Part shown: positions 8,135 to 16,753 of the stretch, one piece after another
How the letters are laid out: the number at the start of each line of letters is the position of its first letter
Position numbering within the stretch: position 1 is the first letter of the stretch
Source of the DNA: Ferrovibrio sp035304305
GTDB lineage: Bacteria > Pseudomonadota > Alphaproteobacteria > Ferrovibrionales > Ferrovibrionaceae
Length of the DNA stretch: 29,284 bases
Reading direction: 5' to 3'
Assembly: GCF_035304305.1 (NCBI RefSeq)
Contig: NZ_DATGQG010000155.1
Location: 1 to 29,284 of the forward strand
Translations under genes and position numbers: made by a program
Notes under the pieces: model-generated
Told to the model about the DNA's origin: nothing
The model's database searches: none
Seen by the model: the letters and a program-made list of their open reading frames with translations, nothing else

Positions 8135-9484
8135 ATGGGCGACTTCTCCCGCGGAGCACCCGCGCATCTGACCAAAGTCACGGCAGAAAAGCTGCGTGAG
8201 GTGCTGCGTGAACATGAAGCGCATCTTGCCGGTCGCTCCGACGCCGCCCCGGCCTCGCTTGCCTATGCCGACCTGTCCGATGCCGACCTGGCCGGCGCCA
8301 ACCTGACTCTTGCCGACCTCACCGGTGCCCGGCTGCATCGTGCGCGACTGGATGGCGCACGGCTCTCGATGTCGAAATGCGGTGGCTCGGATTTCCGCAA
8401 CGCCACGCTCGACGGCGCCGACCTGCGCTGGGCCGACCTGCGCGGCGCCTGCCTGCGCGCCGCCGGCCTGAACGACGCCAATCTTTCGGAATCGAACGGC
8501 GGCGAGGCGCTTGCACCGGTTTATGACGCGGACGGTCAGGCGGCGAGCAGCGGCCCGACCCGGCGCGCCATCGACCTCTCCGGCGCCTCGGCACAGCGTG
8601 CCGACCTGTCCGGCGCCCAGATGCCGAAGGCGTTCGCGCTGCATGTCGATTTCGCCGACGCCAATCTGGGCGACAGCAATCTCAACGGCGCCGACCTGCG
8701 CAAGGCGCAGATGACCTCGGCCCGGCTGGAGGGCGCCGACCTGAAGGGTTCGGATTTCTCCGGCGCCAACCTTGCCGGCGCCAGCCTGCTCGGCGCCAAG
8801 CTGACCGGCGCGAATTTCGCCGGCGCCGATCTGCGCGGCGCCATCGTCGATCCGGGTACACGCACGATGCCGGAGCTTGCCGGGGCCATTTTCGCCGCTG
8901 CCTCGCGCCATGCGCCGGAAGACCTCGCCAAGGTGCTGCGCCTGCACGAGATGTGGGTCCATTCGGAAGGCCGGCAGGGCCAGCGCGCCGACCTGAGCGA
9001 TTTCGATTTCAGCGGCCGGGATCTGCAGGGTATCAACCTGATGGGCGCCCTGCTGGAGCGCGCCTGCTTTGCCGATGCCAATCTGGTCAATGCCAATCTG
9101 GCGCTGGCGCGGCTGAACTTCGCCGACCTGCGCGGCGCGGTCCTGACCAGGGCCAATCTGCGCGGCGCCAGTCTCGCCCGCGCGATTCTCGATGGCGCCG
9201 ATCTCAGCCACGCCAATCTGGCCGCGATCAAGGACGACGGCACCAATACGCGGGCGGCCCGCACCAATCTGGGCGCGGCAAAGCTCAAGAAGGCCCTGCT
9301 GGTCATGACCAATCTGAGCGGCGCCAGCCTGATCGCCGCCGATCTGCGCGACGCCGATCTGCGCCAGGCGGACCTGAGCGGCGCCGACCTGACCGACGGT
9401 CGCTTCGAGGGCGCCAACCTCCTCGGCGCACAGCTCACCAACGCTCGCCTGGACCGCGCCCGCGATCTGCTGCTGCCGAACTGA
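8135..9484 (+). CDS. pentapeptide-repeat protein with two repeat modules
   Basis: A 449-residue protein made mostly of A(D/N)LxG-type pentapeptides, which fold into a right-handed quadrilateral beta-helix. Repeats run through about 42-118, 145-236 and 284-440, broken by a non-repeat insert (119-144) and a helical segment (252-282). Residues 14-50 (LREVLREHEAHLAG then ADLSDADLAGANL) and 262-300 (LAKVLRLHEMWVHSEG then RADLSDFDFSGRDL) look like copies of one helix-plus-repeat module, so the protein seems to be an internal duplication. No signal peptide or membrane helix is seen. Some family members mimic DNA and protect gyrase, but most have no known role and none can be assigned here. Its end is 8 bp from the end of the convergent ATP-grasp gene. 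Confidence 0.9.
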   Translation: MGDFSRGAPAHLTKVTAEKLREVLREHEAHLAGRSDAAPASLAYADLSDADLAGANLTLADLTGARLHRARLDGARLSMSKCGGSDFRNATLDGADLRWADLRGACLRAAGLNDANLSESNGGEALAPVYDADGQAASSGPTRRAIDLSGASAQRADLSGAQMPKAFALHVDFADANLGDSNLNGADLRKAQMTSARLEGADLKGSDFSGANLAGASLLGAKLTGANFAGADLRGAIVDPGTRTMPELAGAIFAAASRHAPEDLAKVLRLHEMWVHSEGRQGQRADLSDFDFSGRDLQGINLMGALLERACFADANLVNANLALARLNFADLRGAVLTRANLRGASLARAILDGADLSHANLAAIKDDGTNTRAARTNLGAAKLKKALLVMTNLSGASLIAADLRDADLRQADLSGADLTDGRFEGANLLGAQLTNARLDRARDLLLPN

Positions 9485-9492
9485 ACCCTGGC

Positions 9493-10836
9493 TCAGGCCA
9501 GCGCTGCCGCGCGGCCGGCAGGCACGGCGCTTCCGGCGGGCAGCAATCCCAGTTTCTGCATTCTGGCGCGATCCTGTTTGATGAAACGCAGGCCGATATC
9601 GGTCCGGTAGCGCAGATTCGGGATCGCCACCTTGGACGCCAGCCGATAGGCGTTGTCGCGCGCCCGCTGCACGGTGTCGCCGCGGCCCGTCGCCACCATC
9701 ACATAGCCGATACCGCCACTGGTGACGAGCTGACCGTCCTGCAGCATCACCTCGTCGAGATGCAGGTGTCGCTGCTCCTCCGGCTGCACGCGGGTCCGGA
9801 AGAAGACCGGCAGGCCGCGTGAGAGCTCCGGCCTGTCCTGCTGGTGCGGGAAGGGCGGCACGGTCAGCACGATGCCGACCGCATAGCCGGGCGCCGTGCG
9901 GAAATCCAGGCGCGTGCGGTGGATCATACGATGGAACAGATCGTCCCAGCCCTCGATATGCAGGGCCGATAGAATAGCGTATCCCGGATAGCCGAAGCGG
10001 CATGTGAATTCGAGCGGCCAGATGCCCTCCTCGTTCACGATCGTGTTGAGGTTGATGTACCCGACATAGCCATGGGCACGGAGATCCGGCGCCATCCGCC
10101 CCAGGGTCGCCTCGAACAGCGGCCCGGCATCGCGGTAGGTCACCAGCGTACCCATCTCGCCGGTCAGCTCGCCCAGATCCCCCGGAAAGAAGCGCTTGTG
10201 CTCCCAGTCGAGGCAGACCGGCTCCATGAAGCACTCGCCGTTGAAATAGGCTCCGACCCCCACTTCCACGCCGCTGAGATGCTGCATGAGGATGAAGCTG
10301 GGCCGGTGCGGTCCGCGCCAGGTTCGCTGCATCTGGCGCAGCAGGGCCGCGATGTCGCGACCATCCTCCATTTCGCCGACATAGTTCAGGCTGGAAGAGT
10401 GCAGTCCGCCATTGAGCTTGAAGACGTAGCGCCCCGGCTGCTGCCCGACAAAGGCGGCGGCGGCAGCGAAGTCGTCGAACTCACGGGAAGCAGCAATCTG
10501 CATGCCGGCATCGCGCATCGCCGTCTGGCCGAACAGGCGGTCATTCTCGAGCCGGTCGCCATAGGCGCAGCCGCCGATCACGTTGTAACCCTCGCGGCGC
10601 AGCTCATCCTGCAGAGCACCCGCATGGGCGGTCTCGAAAAGCAGGATGCCGTCCCCTCCGGCTTCGCGGATCCAAGGAAGCATCGCCCGCCAGTCATCGA
10701 TCCGCTCGACGAGATTCCCGAGCACGTCATGGCAGGCGGCATTTCCGACAAAGACCTTCACTTCGTGACCGGCCGCCATCAGCTGGCGGTACAGATCACC
10801 GAGGCTGTTGTCGTCACCGATGCCGAGAAACCGCAT
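9493..10836 (-). CDS. PurD-like ATP-grasp ligase of unknown substrate
   Basis: A 447-residue relative of glycinamide ribonucleotide synthetase (PurD), a class that activates a carboxylate with ATP and joins it to an amine. PurD-like blocks are in order: N-domain start FLGIGDDNSLGDL; YVFKLNGG near 137 in the ATP-grasp; DWEHKR...GDLGELTGEMGT (210-230), like the DHKR...GGMG block of PurD; PLEFTCRFGYPG (274-285); and GGIGYVMVATGRGDTVQRAR (374-393) in the C-domain. The Mg-ligand motif EFNxRFGDPE of true PurD is changed to EFTCRFGYPG (Glu276 kept, Asn to Thr278), arguing for another substrate. The start at 10836 gives the conserved N-terminus. It is divergent from the methyltransferase gene across 70 bp. 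A housekeeping PurD role is unlikely. Confidence 0.8.
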   Translation of the reverse strand: MRFLGIGDDNSLGDLYRQLMAAGHEVKVFVGNAACHDVLGNLVERIDDWRAMLPWIREAGGDGILLFETAHAGALQDELRREGYNVIGGCAYGDRLENDRLFGQTAMRDAGMQIAASREFDDFAAAAAFVGQQPGRYVFKLNGGLHSSSLNYVGEMEDGRDIAALLRQMQRTWRGPHRPSFILMQHLSGVEVGVGAYFNGECFMEPVCLDWEHKRFFPGDLGELTGEMGTLVTYRDAGPLFEATLGRMAPDLRAHGYVGYINLNTIVNEEGIWPLEFTCRFGYPGYAILSALHIEGWDDLFHRMIHRTRLDFRTAPGYAVGIVLTVPPFPHQQDRPELSRGLPVFFRTRVQPEEQRHLHLDEVMLQDGQLVTSGGIGYVMVATGRGDTVQRARDNAYRLASKVAIPNLRYRTDIGLRFIKQDRARMQKLGLLPAGSAVPAGRAAALA

Positions 10837-10872
10837 GTCCTGCCTGCGCCGGACGGCGCCCCTTCGCATGGA

Positions 10873-10899
10873 GGAACAATGTCGCCCTGCAACTGTTCC
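10873..10899. promoter_or_regulatory. divergent palindrome, possible two-way EcfG-like promoter
   Basis: In the 70-bp gap between the divergent ATP-grasp and methyltransferase genes, GGAACA (10873-10878) and TGTTCC (10894-10899) form an inverted repeat. Read on either strand it gives GGAAC-N16-TGTT, one base from the alphaproteobacterial stress promoter GGAAC-N16/17-CGTT. On plus, transcription would start almost at the methyltransferase ATG (10907), giving a leaderless or near-leaderless message; on minus it leaves a leader of about 30 nt. It could instead be a dimer operator. Confidence 0.4.
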
Positions 10900-10906
10900 G
10901 GCGAGG

Positions 10907-11857
10907 ATGGCAAACGCCGGAGAGCAGGCAGCATTGGTGGAGCTGGGACGGGCCTTGCTGGCCCGTGACTACCATTTCATCACGCCGACCCCGGAAACCC
11001 ATCGACGGGTCAATGCGCGCTCCGAAAACCAGATGGCGCAGGACCTGCCGGGCGTGTTCGGATGGAGCCGGCCCTTCACGCCGGACCTGCTGCCGGATGC
11101 ACTTCTCGATCTGATGGAGCGCGGCAACATCCTGTACCGGGACGGCAATCGCCTGCGCAGCCTGGCGCGCTTCTCGTCGCTCGACGGACAGCTCTTCATC
11201 CATTCTTCGTATCCGACCGTGGAGAACGACGCCGTCTTCTTCGGTCCCGACACTTATCGTTTCGCCCGGCTGCTGCGCAGCCTGCCCCGGCCGGAGAAAG
11301 CCGGCCTCCGCGTCGTCGATATCGGAGCAGGCAGCGGGGCGGGCGGACTGGCCATCGCCGCCCGCTGGGGCGGCGAGATCGAGCTGGTTCTTGGCGATAT
11401 CAACGAGAAGGCGCTGCACTACTGCGGGGTCAATGCCCGGCTGAACGGCGTGACGGGGGCCACGACCTGCTGCAGCGATATTCTTTCCGGCGTCGAGGGC
11501 AGCGCCGACCTCATCATCAGCAACCCGCCCTATCTGGTGGATGAGGGCAGGCGCCGCTACCGCCATGGCGGTGGCAATCTCGGCTGGGATCTATCGCTGC
11601 GGATCGTGGAGGAATCCCTGCCCCGCCTGAATCCCGGCGGCCGGCTCGTGCTCTATACCGCCAGCGCGATCGTCGCCGGCGAGGATCGCTTCCGCGCCGC
11701 CCTCGTCCCGCTGCTGCGCGCCTTCCGGGGAAGCTGGCACTACGAGGAGATCGATCCCGATGTCTTCGGCGAAGAACTGGACACGACACCCTACCGCAAT
11801 GCCGATCGTATCGCCGTGGTGGCGCTGATCGCTACCGCAGAGGAAGAAGCTGCATGA
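10907..11857 (+). CDS. class I SAM-dependent methyltransferase, NPPY type
   Basis: Transfers a methyl group from S-adenosylmethionine to an unknown acceptor. With the start at 10907 the protein has 316 residues: an N-terminal helical region (about 1-100, DYHFITPTPETHRRVNAR), then a Rossmann-like methyltransferase fold with motif I VVDIGAGSGAGG (136-147), the acidic GDIN (163-166), and motif IV NPPY (206-209). NPPY is the mark of enzymes methylating a planar nitrogen, such as PrmC/HemK or adenine methylases, so an amide or amine acceptor is likely. An upstream in-frame ATG at 10868 has less upstream room and would put the palindrome inside the gene; I prefer 10907, which has GCGAGG close by. 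Its stop overlaps the next start (ATGA), so it forms a unit with the diiron oxidase candidate. Confidence 0.85.
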   Translation: MANAGEQAALVELGRALLARDYHFITPTPETHRRVNARSENQMAQDLPGVFGWSRPFTPDLLPDALLDLMERGNILYRDGNRLRSLARFSSLDGQLFIHSSYPTVENDAVFFGPDTYRFARLLRSLPRPEKAGLRVVDIGAGSGAGGLAIAARWGGEIELVLGDINEKALHYCGVNARLNGVTGATTCCSDILSGVEGSADLIISNPPYLVDEGRRRYRHGGGNLGWDLSLRIVEESLPRLNPGGRLVLYTASAIVAGEDRFRAALVPLLRAFRGSWHYEEIDPDVFGEELDTTPYRNADRIAVVALIATAEEEAA

Positions 11858-12759
11858 CCCTCCAGCCTGAACCCGTCGCCCATCCCGACTTCGAACGGCA
11901 GCAGCATGCCTTGGCGACATTCAACCATGGCCGGCTCGCGCCGAAGCTCAGCGATGCGGCTGACCGGATGTCGCCGGCCGACGAGGCGGTCTGGCGGCAA
12001 TGCGAGATCGACTTCGTCGAGGCGGCGCGCGCCGGAATTGCGCCGCTGCTGGTACGCCTGCCCGCAGATGCCGATGCCTTCATCCGATGGTACGAGGCCC
12101 TGAAGGACACCGGCCCCGGACAGGGAGACGCCCTGTTTCCCTGGCTCGCGGAATCCGCAACGGCCGGGCAGATGCGCTGGTTCATGCAGCAGGAAGTCGC
12201 CGGTGAAGCCGGCTTCGACGACCTCGTGGCGCTCACGCAGCTGAGACTGCCGGTGCGGCCGAAACTGGAGATGGCGCGCAACTACTGGGACGAGATGGGC
12301 CGCGGCAACGAGAAGGGCATGCATGGCCCGATGCTGGAACGCCTCGCCGCGCACATGAATGTCGCCGCCGAAACCGGCGAGATCGTTCCCGAGGCCCTTG
12401 CGCTCGGCAACATGATGATGGCGCTGGCGACCAACCGGCACTATGCCTATCAGGCGATCGGCGCACTCGGCGTGATCGAACTGACGGCGCCGACGCGCGC
12501 GGTCTATGTGAACGCCGGCATGAAGCGGCTCGGCGTACCGGCCAGGGCGCGCCATTACTTCGCCCTGCATGCCGTTCTGGACGTGCAGCACTCGGCCAGC
12601 TGGAACCGCGAGATCCTGCGCCCGCTTGTGGCGGAAGATCCGCGACGCGCCCGGCCGATCGCGGAAGGGGCCCTGCTGAGGCTGGTCTGCGGCGCCCGCT
12701 GCTTCGAGCGGTATCGCCGGCATTTCGGCCTGACAGATCAGGCTGCGCTGTCCGCCTGA
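11854..12759 (+). CDS. heme-oxygenase-like diiron oxidase (HDO) candidate, iron-containing redox enzyme family
   Basis: A 301-residue, helix-rich protein resembling the iron-containing redox enzyme group within the heme-oxygenase-like diiron oxidases (UndA, SznF, CADD), which use O2 for desaturation, N-oxygenation or C-C cleavage in small-molecule pathways. Candidate ligands fall in the expected order: Glu114 (MQQEVAGEAGFDDL), Glu147 and His157 (NYWDEMGRGNEKGMHG), Glu209, His239, and Asp243/His246 (HAVLDVQHSASW). No signal peptide or membrane segment. The start overlaps the methyltransferase stop by 4 bp, with GAGGAAG upstream. The 3' end overlaps the convergent zapE by 22 bp. The family call is from motif pattern; ligand assignment needs a structure model. 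Confidence 0.75.
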   Translation: MTLQPEPVAHPDFERQQHALATFNHGRLAPKLSDAADRMSPADEAVWRQCEIDFVEAARAGIAPLLVRLPADADAFIRWYEALKDTGPGQGDALFPWLAESATAGQMRWFMQQEVAGEAGFDDLVALTQLRLPVRPKLEMARNYWDEMGRGNEKGMHGPMLERLAAHMNVAAETGEIVPEALALGNMMMALATNRHYAYQAIGALGVIELTAPTRAVYVNAGMKRLGVPARARHYFALHAVLDVQHSASWNREILRPLVAEDPRRARPIAEGALLRLVCGARCFERYRRHFGLTDQAALSA

Positions 12760-13877
12760 TGCGGCAGGCTGCGGTAATCCTCGCTCTGCATCTCCATCAG
12801 CCGTGAGACGCAGCGCTGGAACTCGAAGGCACCGTCGCCCTCGGGATAGATCTGCTCCGGCATGGCCTCCGCCGTGGCGACCAGCTTCGCCTTGGCTTCA
12901 TAGAGCGCATCGATCAGGGTGACGAACCGCTTCGCTTCGTTGCGCTTGGCCGGACTGAGCAGCGGAATGCCGTCGATCATCACGGTATGGAAGCGGCCCG
13001 CAATGGCGAGGAAATCGGCCGGGCCGAGCGGCTGCTCGCAGAGATCGGCAAAGGAAAACCGTGCCACCCCCCGCGCCTGGCGGGGAATCGGAAGCTTGCG
13101 CCCGAGCAGCTCGATCTCCGCCGGCGCGCCCTCCGCCTCATCCGTCAGCAGGGCCCAGGCGCGATCCAGCGCGCGCGTTGCCTCATCCCCGGGCGGCGCG
13201 AACCAGACCGGCGACCGGCTCAGGCGCTGCAGCCGGTAATCCTTCGCCGCCGCGAGATGCAGCAGGTCGAGCTTGTCCTTGAACAGGGCAATGAAGGGCA
13301 GGAAAAGCTGGCGGTTCAGGCCGTTCTTGTAGAGCTCGTCGGGATGGCGGTTGGAGGTAGCAACGATCACCACGCCGCGGTCGAACAGCTTCTCGAACAG
13401 ACGGCCGAGAATCATGGCATCAGCCACGTCGGTGACCTGCAGCTCGTCAAAGCAGAGCAGCCAGGCGGCCTGGGCGATCTTCTTCGCCGTGGGGCGGATC
13501 GGATCGTCGCCGCCCTTCTTCCGCTCGGGCGAATCCTCGGGCAGCTGGCGGTAGCGGAAGATTTCCGCATGCACTTCCTGCATGAAGGCGTGGAAATGCA
13601 CCCGGCGCTTCTTCTCCACCGGCGCGGCGGCGAAGAACAGGTCCATCAGCATGGACTTGCCGCGGCCGACATCGCCGTAGATGTAGAGGCCCTGCGGCGT
13701 CGGCTCGCGCTTGCGCCCGAAGCTGAGCTTCTGCAGCCAGCTGTCCTCGCCGCCTGGCGTGTAGTGCTTCAAACGCCGGCTGAGCAGCTCCAGCTTCTCG
13801 GCCGCGAGCTCCTGGGCCGGATCGCCGGACAATTCGCCGCTGCGGATCTTGCCGCGGTAGGTTTCAAGCAGACTCAT
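12738..13877 (-). CDS. zapE: cell division protein ZapE / AFG1-like ATPase
   Basis: P-loop ATPase of the AFG1/LACE1 family; in bacteria ZapE associates with the division ring and is needed under stress or low oxygen. The 379-residue protein has Walker A GDVGRGKS (68-75) followed by MLMDLFF, then RRVHFHAFMQEVH, Walker B LLCFDELQVTD (140-150), and the sensor region VATSNRHPDELYKNGLNR. Length is normal. The ATG at 13877 begins the conserved MSLLETYRGKI. An mmsA terminator hairpin lies just upstream, so zapE probably has its own promoter in the short gap. Its 3' end overlaps the HDO gene on the other strand. Confidence 0.94.
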   Translation of the reverse strand: MSLLETYRGKIRSGELSGDPAQELAAEKLELLSRRLKHYTPGGEDSWLQKLSFGRKREPTPQGLYIYGDVGRGKSMLMDLFFAAAPVEKKRRVHFHAFMQEVHAEIFRYRQLPEDSPERKKGGDDPIRPTAKKIAQAAWLLCFDELQVTDVADAMILGRLFEKLFDRGVVIVATSNRHPDELYKNGLNRQLFLPFIALFKDKLDLLHLAAAKDYRLQRLSRSPVWFAPPGDEATRALDRAWALLTDEAEGAPAEIELLGRKLPIPRQARGVARFSFADLCEQPLGPADFLAIAGRFHTVMIDGIPLLSPAKRNEAKRFVTLIDALYEAKAKLVATAEAMPEQIYPEGDGAFEFQRCVSRLMEMQSEDYRSLPHQADSAA

Positions 13878-13885
13878 GGGATCAC

Positions 13886-13919
13886 AAAAGCAGCGGGCGG
13901 CAGGGATGCCTGCCGCCCG
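13886..13919 (-). terminator. intrinsic terminator after mmsA
   Basis: On the minus strand an 11-bp perfect GC-rich stem (13919-13909 with 13904-13894) with a 4-nt loop is followed by CTGCTTTTG. It lies 22 bp after the mmsA stop and just before zapE. Stem quality and the following T run make this a good terminator. Confidence 0.75.
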
Positions 13920-13941
13920 TGATGTTTCCGGATAACCGGCG

Positions 13942-15441
<1,500 letters not shown>

Positions 15442-15502
15442 GGTTCGCTCCCTAAGGCCGGCTGCGCCCCATACGCGCCAGCGTTCTACAGACCGGCAGA
15501 CT

Positions 15503-15537
15503 CTAAAGAGCCCCCCGGGGATGGCAAGACCCGGGGG
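15503..15537 (-). terminator. hairpin after the nitronate monooxygenase-like gene
   Basis: On the minus strand, CCCCCGGG (15537-15530) and CCCGGGGG (15519-15512) pair around a 10-nt loop, followed by GCTCTTTAGAG. It begins 5 bp after the stop of the flavoprotein gene. The T run is only three long, so efficiency is uncertain. Confidence 0.5.
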
Positions 15538-15541
15538 CCGC

Positions 15542-16618
15542 TCAGAGCCCCAGCCGGGCCGTCGCCTGCAGGGTTTCCCGGGCCTCCTGCATCACCCGCG
15601 CAACGATGGCCGCGGCGGGTTCGGCCCGCGCCAGCCGCGCCGCCTGCCCGGCCCAGAGCGACTGGTACTCGGTTCGGCCGGCTCTGGAGGCGGCCGACCG
15701 CATGCCGCGGCTCATCGCATTCGCCACCGGGAAATCCGGTATCAGGTCGTCGTGCCCGGCGAAGCGGTCGAGGAAGGCATTGCGGATACCGCGGGCATGG
15801 CGGCCCGAGAAGGCCCGGGTGAGCGCGGTCTGTTCCGCCTGCTCGCTCTGCAGCTGCGCGCGGTATCCGGCACCGAGGGCCATCTCTTCGGCCAGCAGGA
15901 AGCTGGTACCGAGCGTGACGGCGGAAGCGCCCAGGCAGAGCGCGGCGGCCACGCCGCGGCCGTCGCCGATGCCGCCGCCGGCAATCACCGGCAGTTTCAC
16001 CGCCGAGACGATCTGTGGCACCAGCGCCATGGTGCCGACCAGGCTGTTCTCGACGCTGTCGAGGAACGTGCCGCGATGGCCGCCGGCCTCGGCGCCCTGG
16101 GCGGCGATGGCATCGACGCCGAGCTGCTCGAGTGCCCGCGCCTCAGCCACCGTCGTGGCCGTGCCGATGACCAGAATGTTGCGGCTCTTCAGGGCTGCGA
16201 CCTGGTCGGCCCCGGGCATGCCGAAGGTGAAACTGAAAACCGGCGGGGCCTCCTCCAGCACCGCCGCGAGCTGCGCGTCGAAATCCTCCTGGTAGCTGTT
16301 CGGCAGTTCGGGCGCCGGCAGACCGAGCGCCTCATGCGCGGCGACGAGCTCCCGGCGGTAGGCGGCGACCTTGTCGGGATCGGCCTGCCATGGTGTCGGC
16401 GCGAAGAGATTCACGTGGAAGGGCCGGTCCGTGCCGGCGCGGATGGTGCGGATGGTCTCGCGGATGGTCTGCGGCGCCATATAGGCTGCGCCGATTGAGC
16501 CGAGCGCGCCGGCATTGGATACGGCAACGGTCATCGCCGGCTTGGCTGTCTCGCCGGCCATGGGCGCCAGAAACAAGGGGTGCCGGAGGCCGAGGCGGCG
16601 GACGAAGTCGTTGGGCAT
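15542..16618 (-). CDS. nitronate monooxygenase-like FMN protein
   Basis: TIM-barrel flavoprotein of the 2-nitropropane dioxygenase/nitronate monooxygenase family, which oxidises alkyl nitronates or related toxic compounds; some relatives act on other substrates. The 358-residue protein starts MPNDFVRRLGLRHPLFLAPMAG, followed by AVSNAGALGSIGAAYM, a substrate-pocket segment DAIAAQGAEAGGHRGTF, and the FMN-phosphate-binding PVIAGGGIGDGRGVAAALCLGASAV. The start at 16618 has GGGGAGAG 8-13 nt upstream; a longer frame to 16669 is not conserved. It is divergent from the TetR gene and shares its AT-rich control region, so it may be the main target of that repressor. The substrate is unknown. Confidence 0.88.
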   Translation of the reverse strand: MPNDFVRRLGLRHPLFLAPMAGETAKPAMTVAVSNAGALGSIGAAYMAPQTIRETIRTIRAGTDRPFHVNLFAPTPWQADPDKVAAYRRELVAAHEALGLPAPELPNSYQEDFDAQLAAVLEEAPPVFSFTFGMPGADQVAALKSRNILVIGTATTVAEARALEQLGVDAIAAQGAEAGGHRGTFLDSVENSLVGTMALVPQIVSAVKLPVIAGGGIGDGRGVAAALCLGASAVTLGTSFLLAEEMALGAGYRAQLQSEQAEQTALTRAFSGRHARGIRNAFLDRFAGHDDLIPDFPVANAMSRGMRSAASRAGRTEYQSLWAGQAARLARAEPAAAIVARVMQEARETLQATARLGL

Positions 16619-16714
16619 GGTTTTTTCTCTCCCCGAAGGTCTGCGCCCAATCTGATCCTCTCCATGCACGAGGCCAAGCTGCCCGCGCAGAAAAAACTCT
16701 TGAAGCCTGCCGAT

Positions 16715-16742
16715 TAGAATATTATTCTAGAATTATATTCTA
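16715..16742. promoter_or_regulatory. double TAGAAT-N3-ATTCTA operator
   Basis: Two 15-bp palindromes, TAGAAT-ATT-ATTCTA (16715-16729) and TAGAAT-TAT-ATTCTA (16728-16742), overlap by two bases and repeat with a 13-bp period. They sit in the divergent gap between the flavoprotein and TetR genes, 12 bp before the TetR start. Perfect arms and the AT-rich make-up in a GC-rich genome make this a strong candidate operator for the adjacent TetR protein. Confidence 0.7.
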
Positions 16743-16753
16743 GACTTTCTCAC

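Noticed and set aside
7259..10234. 991-codon open frame on the minus strand
   Set aside because: It runs antisense to sdhB and the pentapeptide-repeat gene and into the PurD-like gene out of frame. The IGAGQ/VGAAQ repeats in it are the reverse reading of pentapeptide codons, and it lacks a credible start.
9493..10836. Housekeeping purD
   Set aside because: The key EFNxRFGDPE motif is changed and the neighbours are a methyltransferase and a diiron oxidase candidate, so a specialised ligase is more likely.
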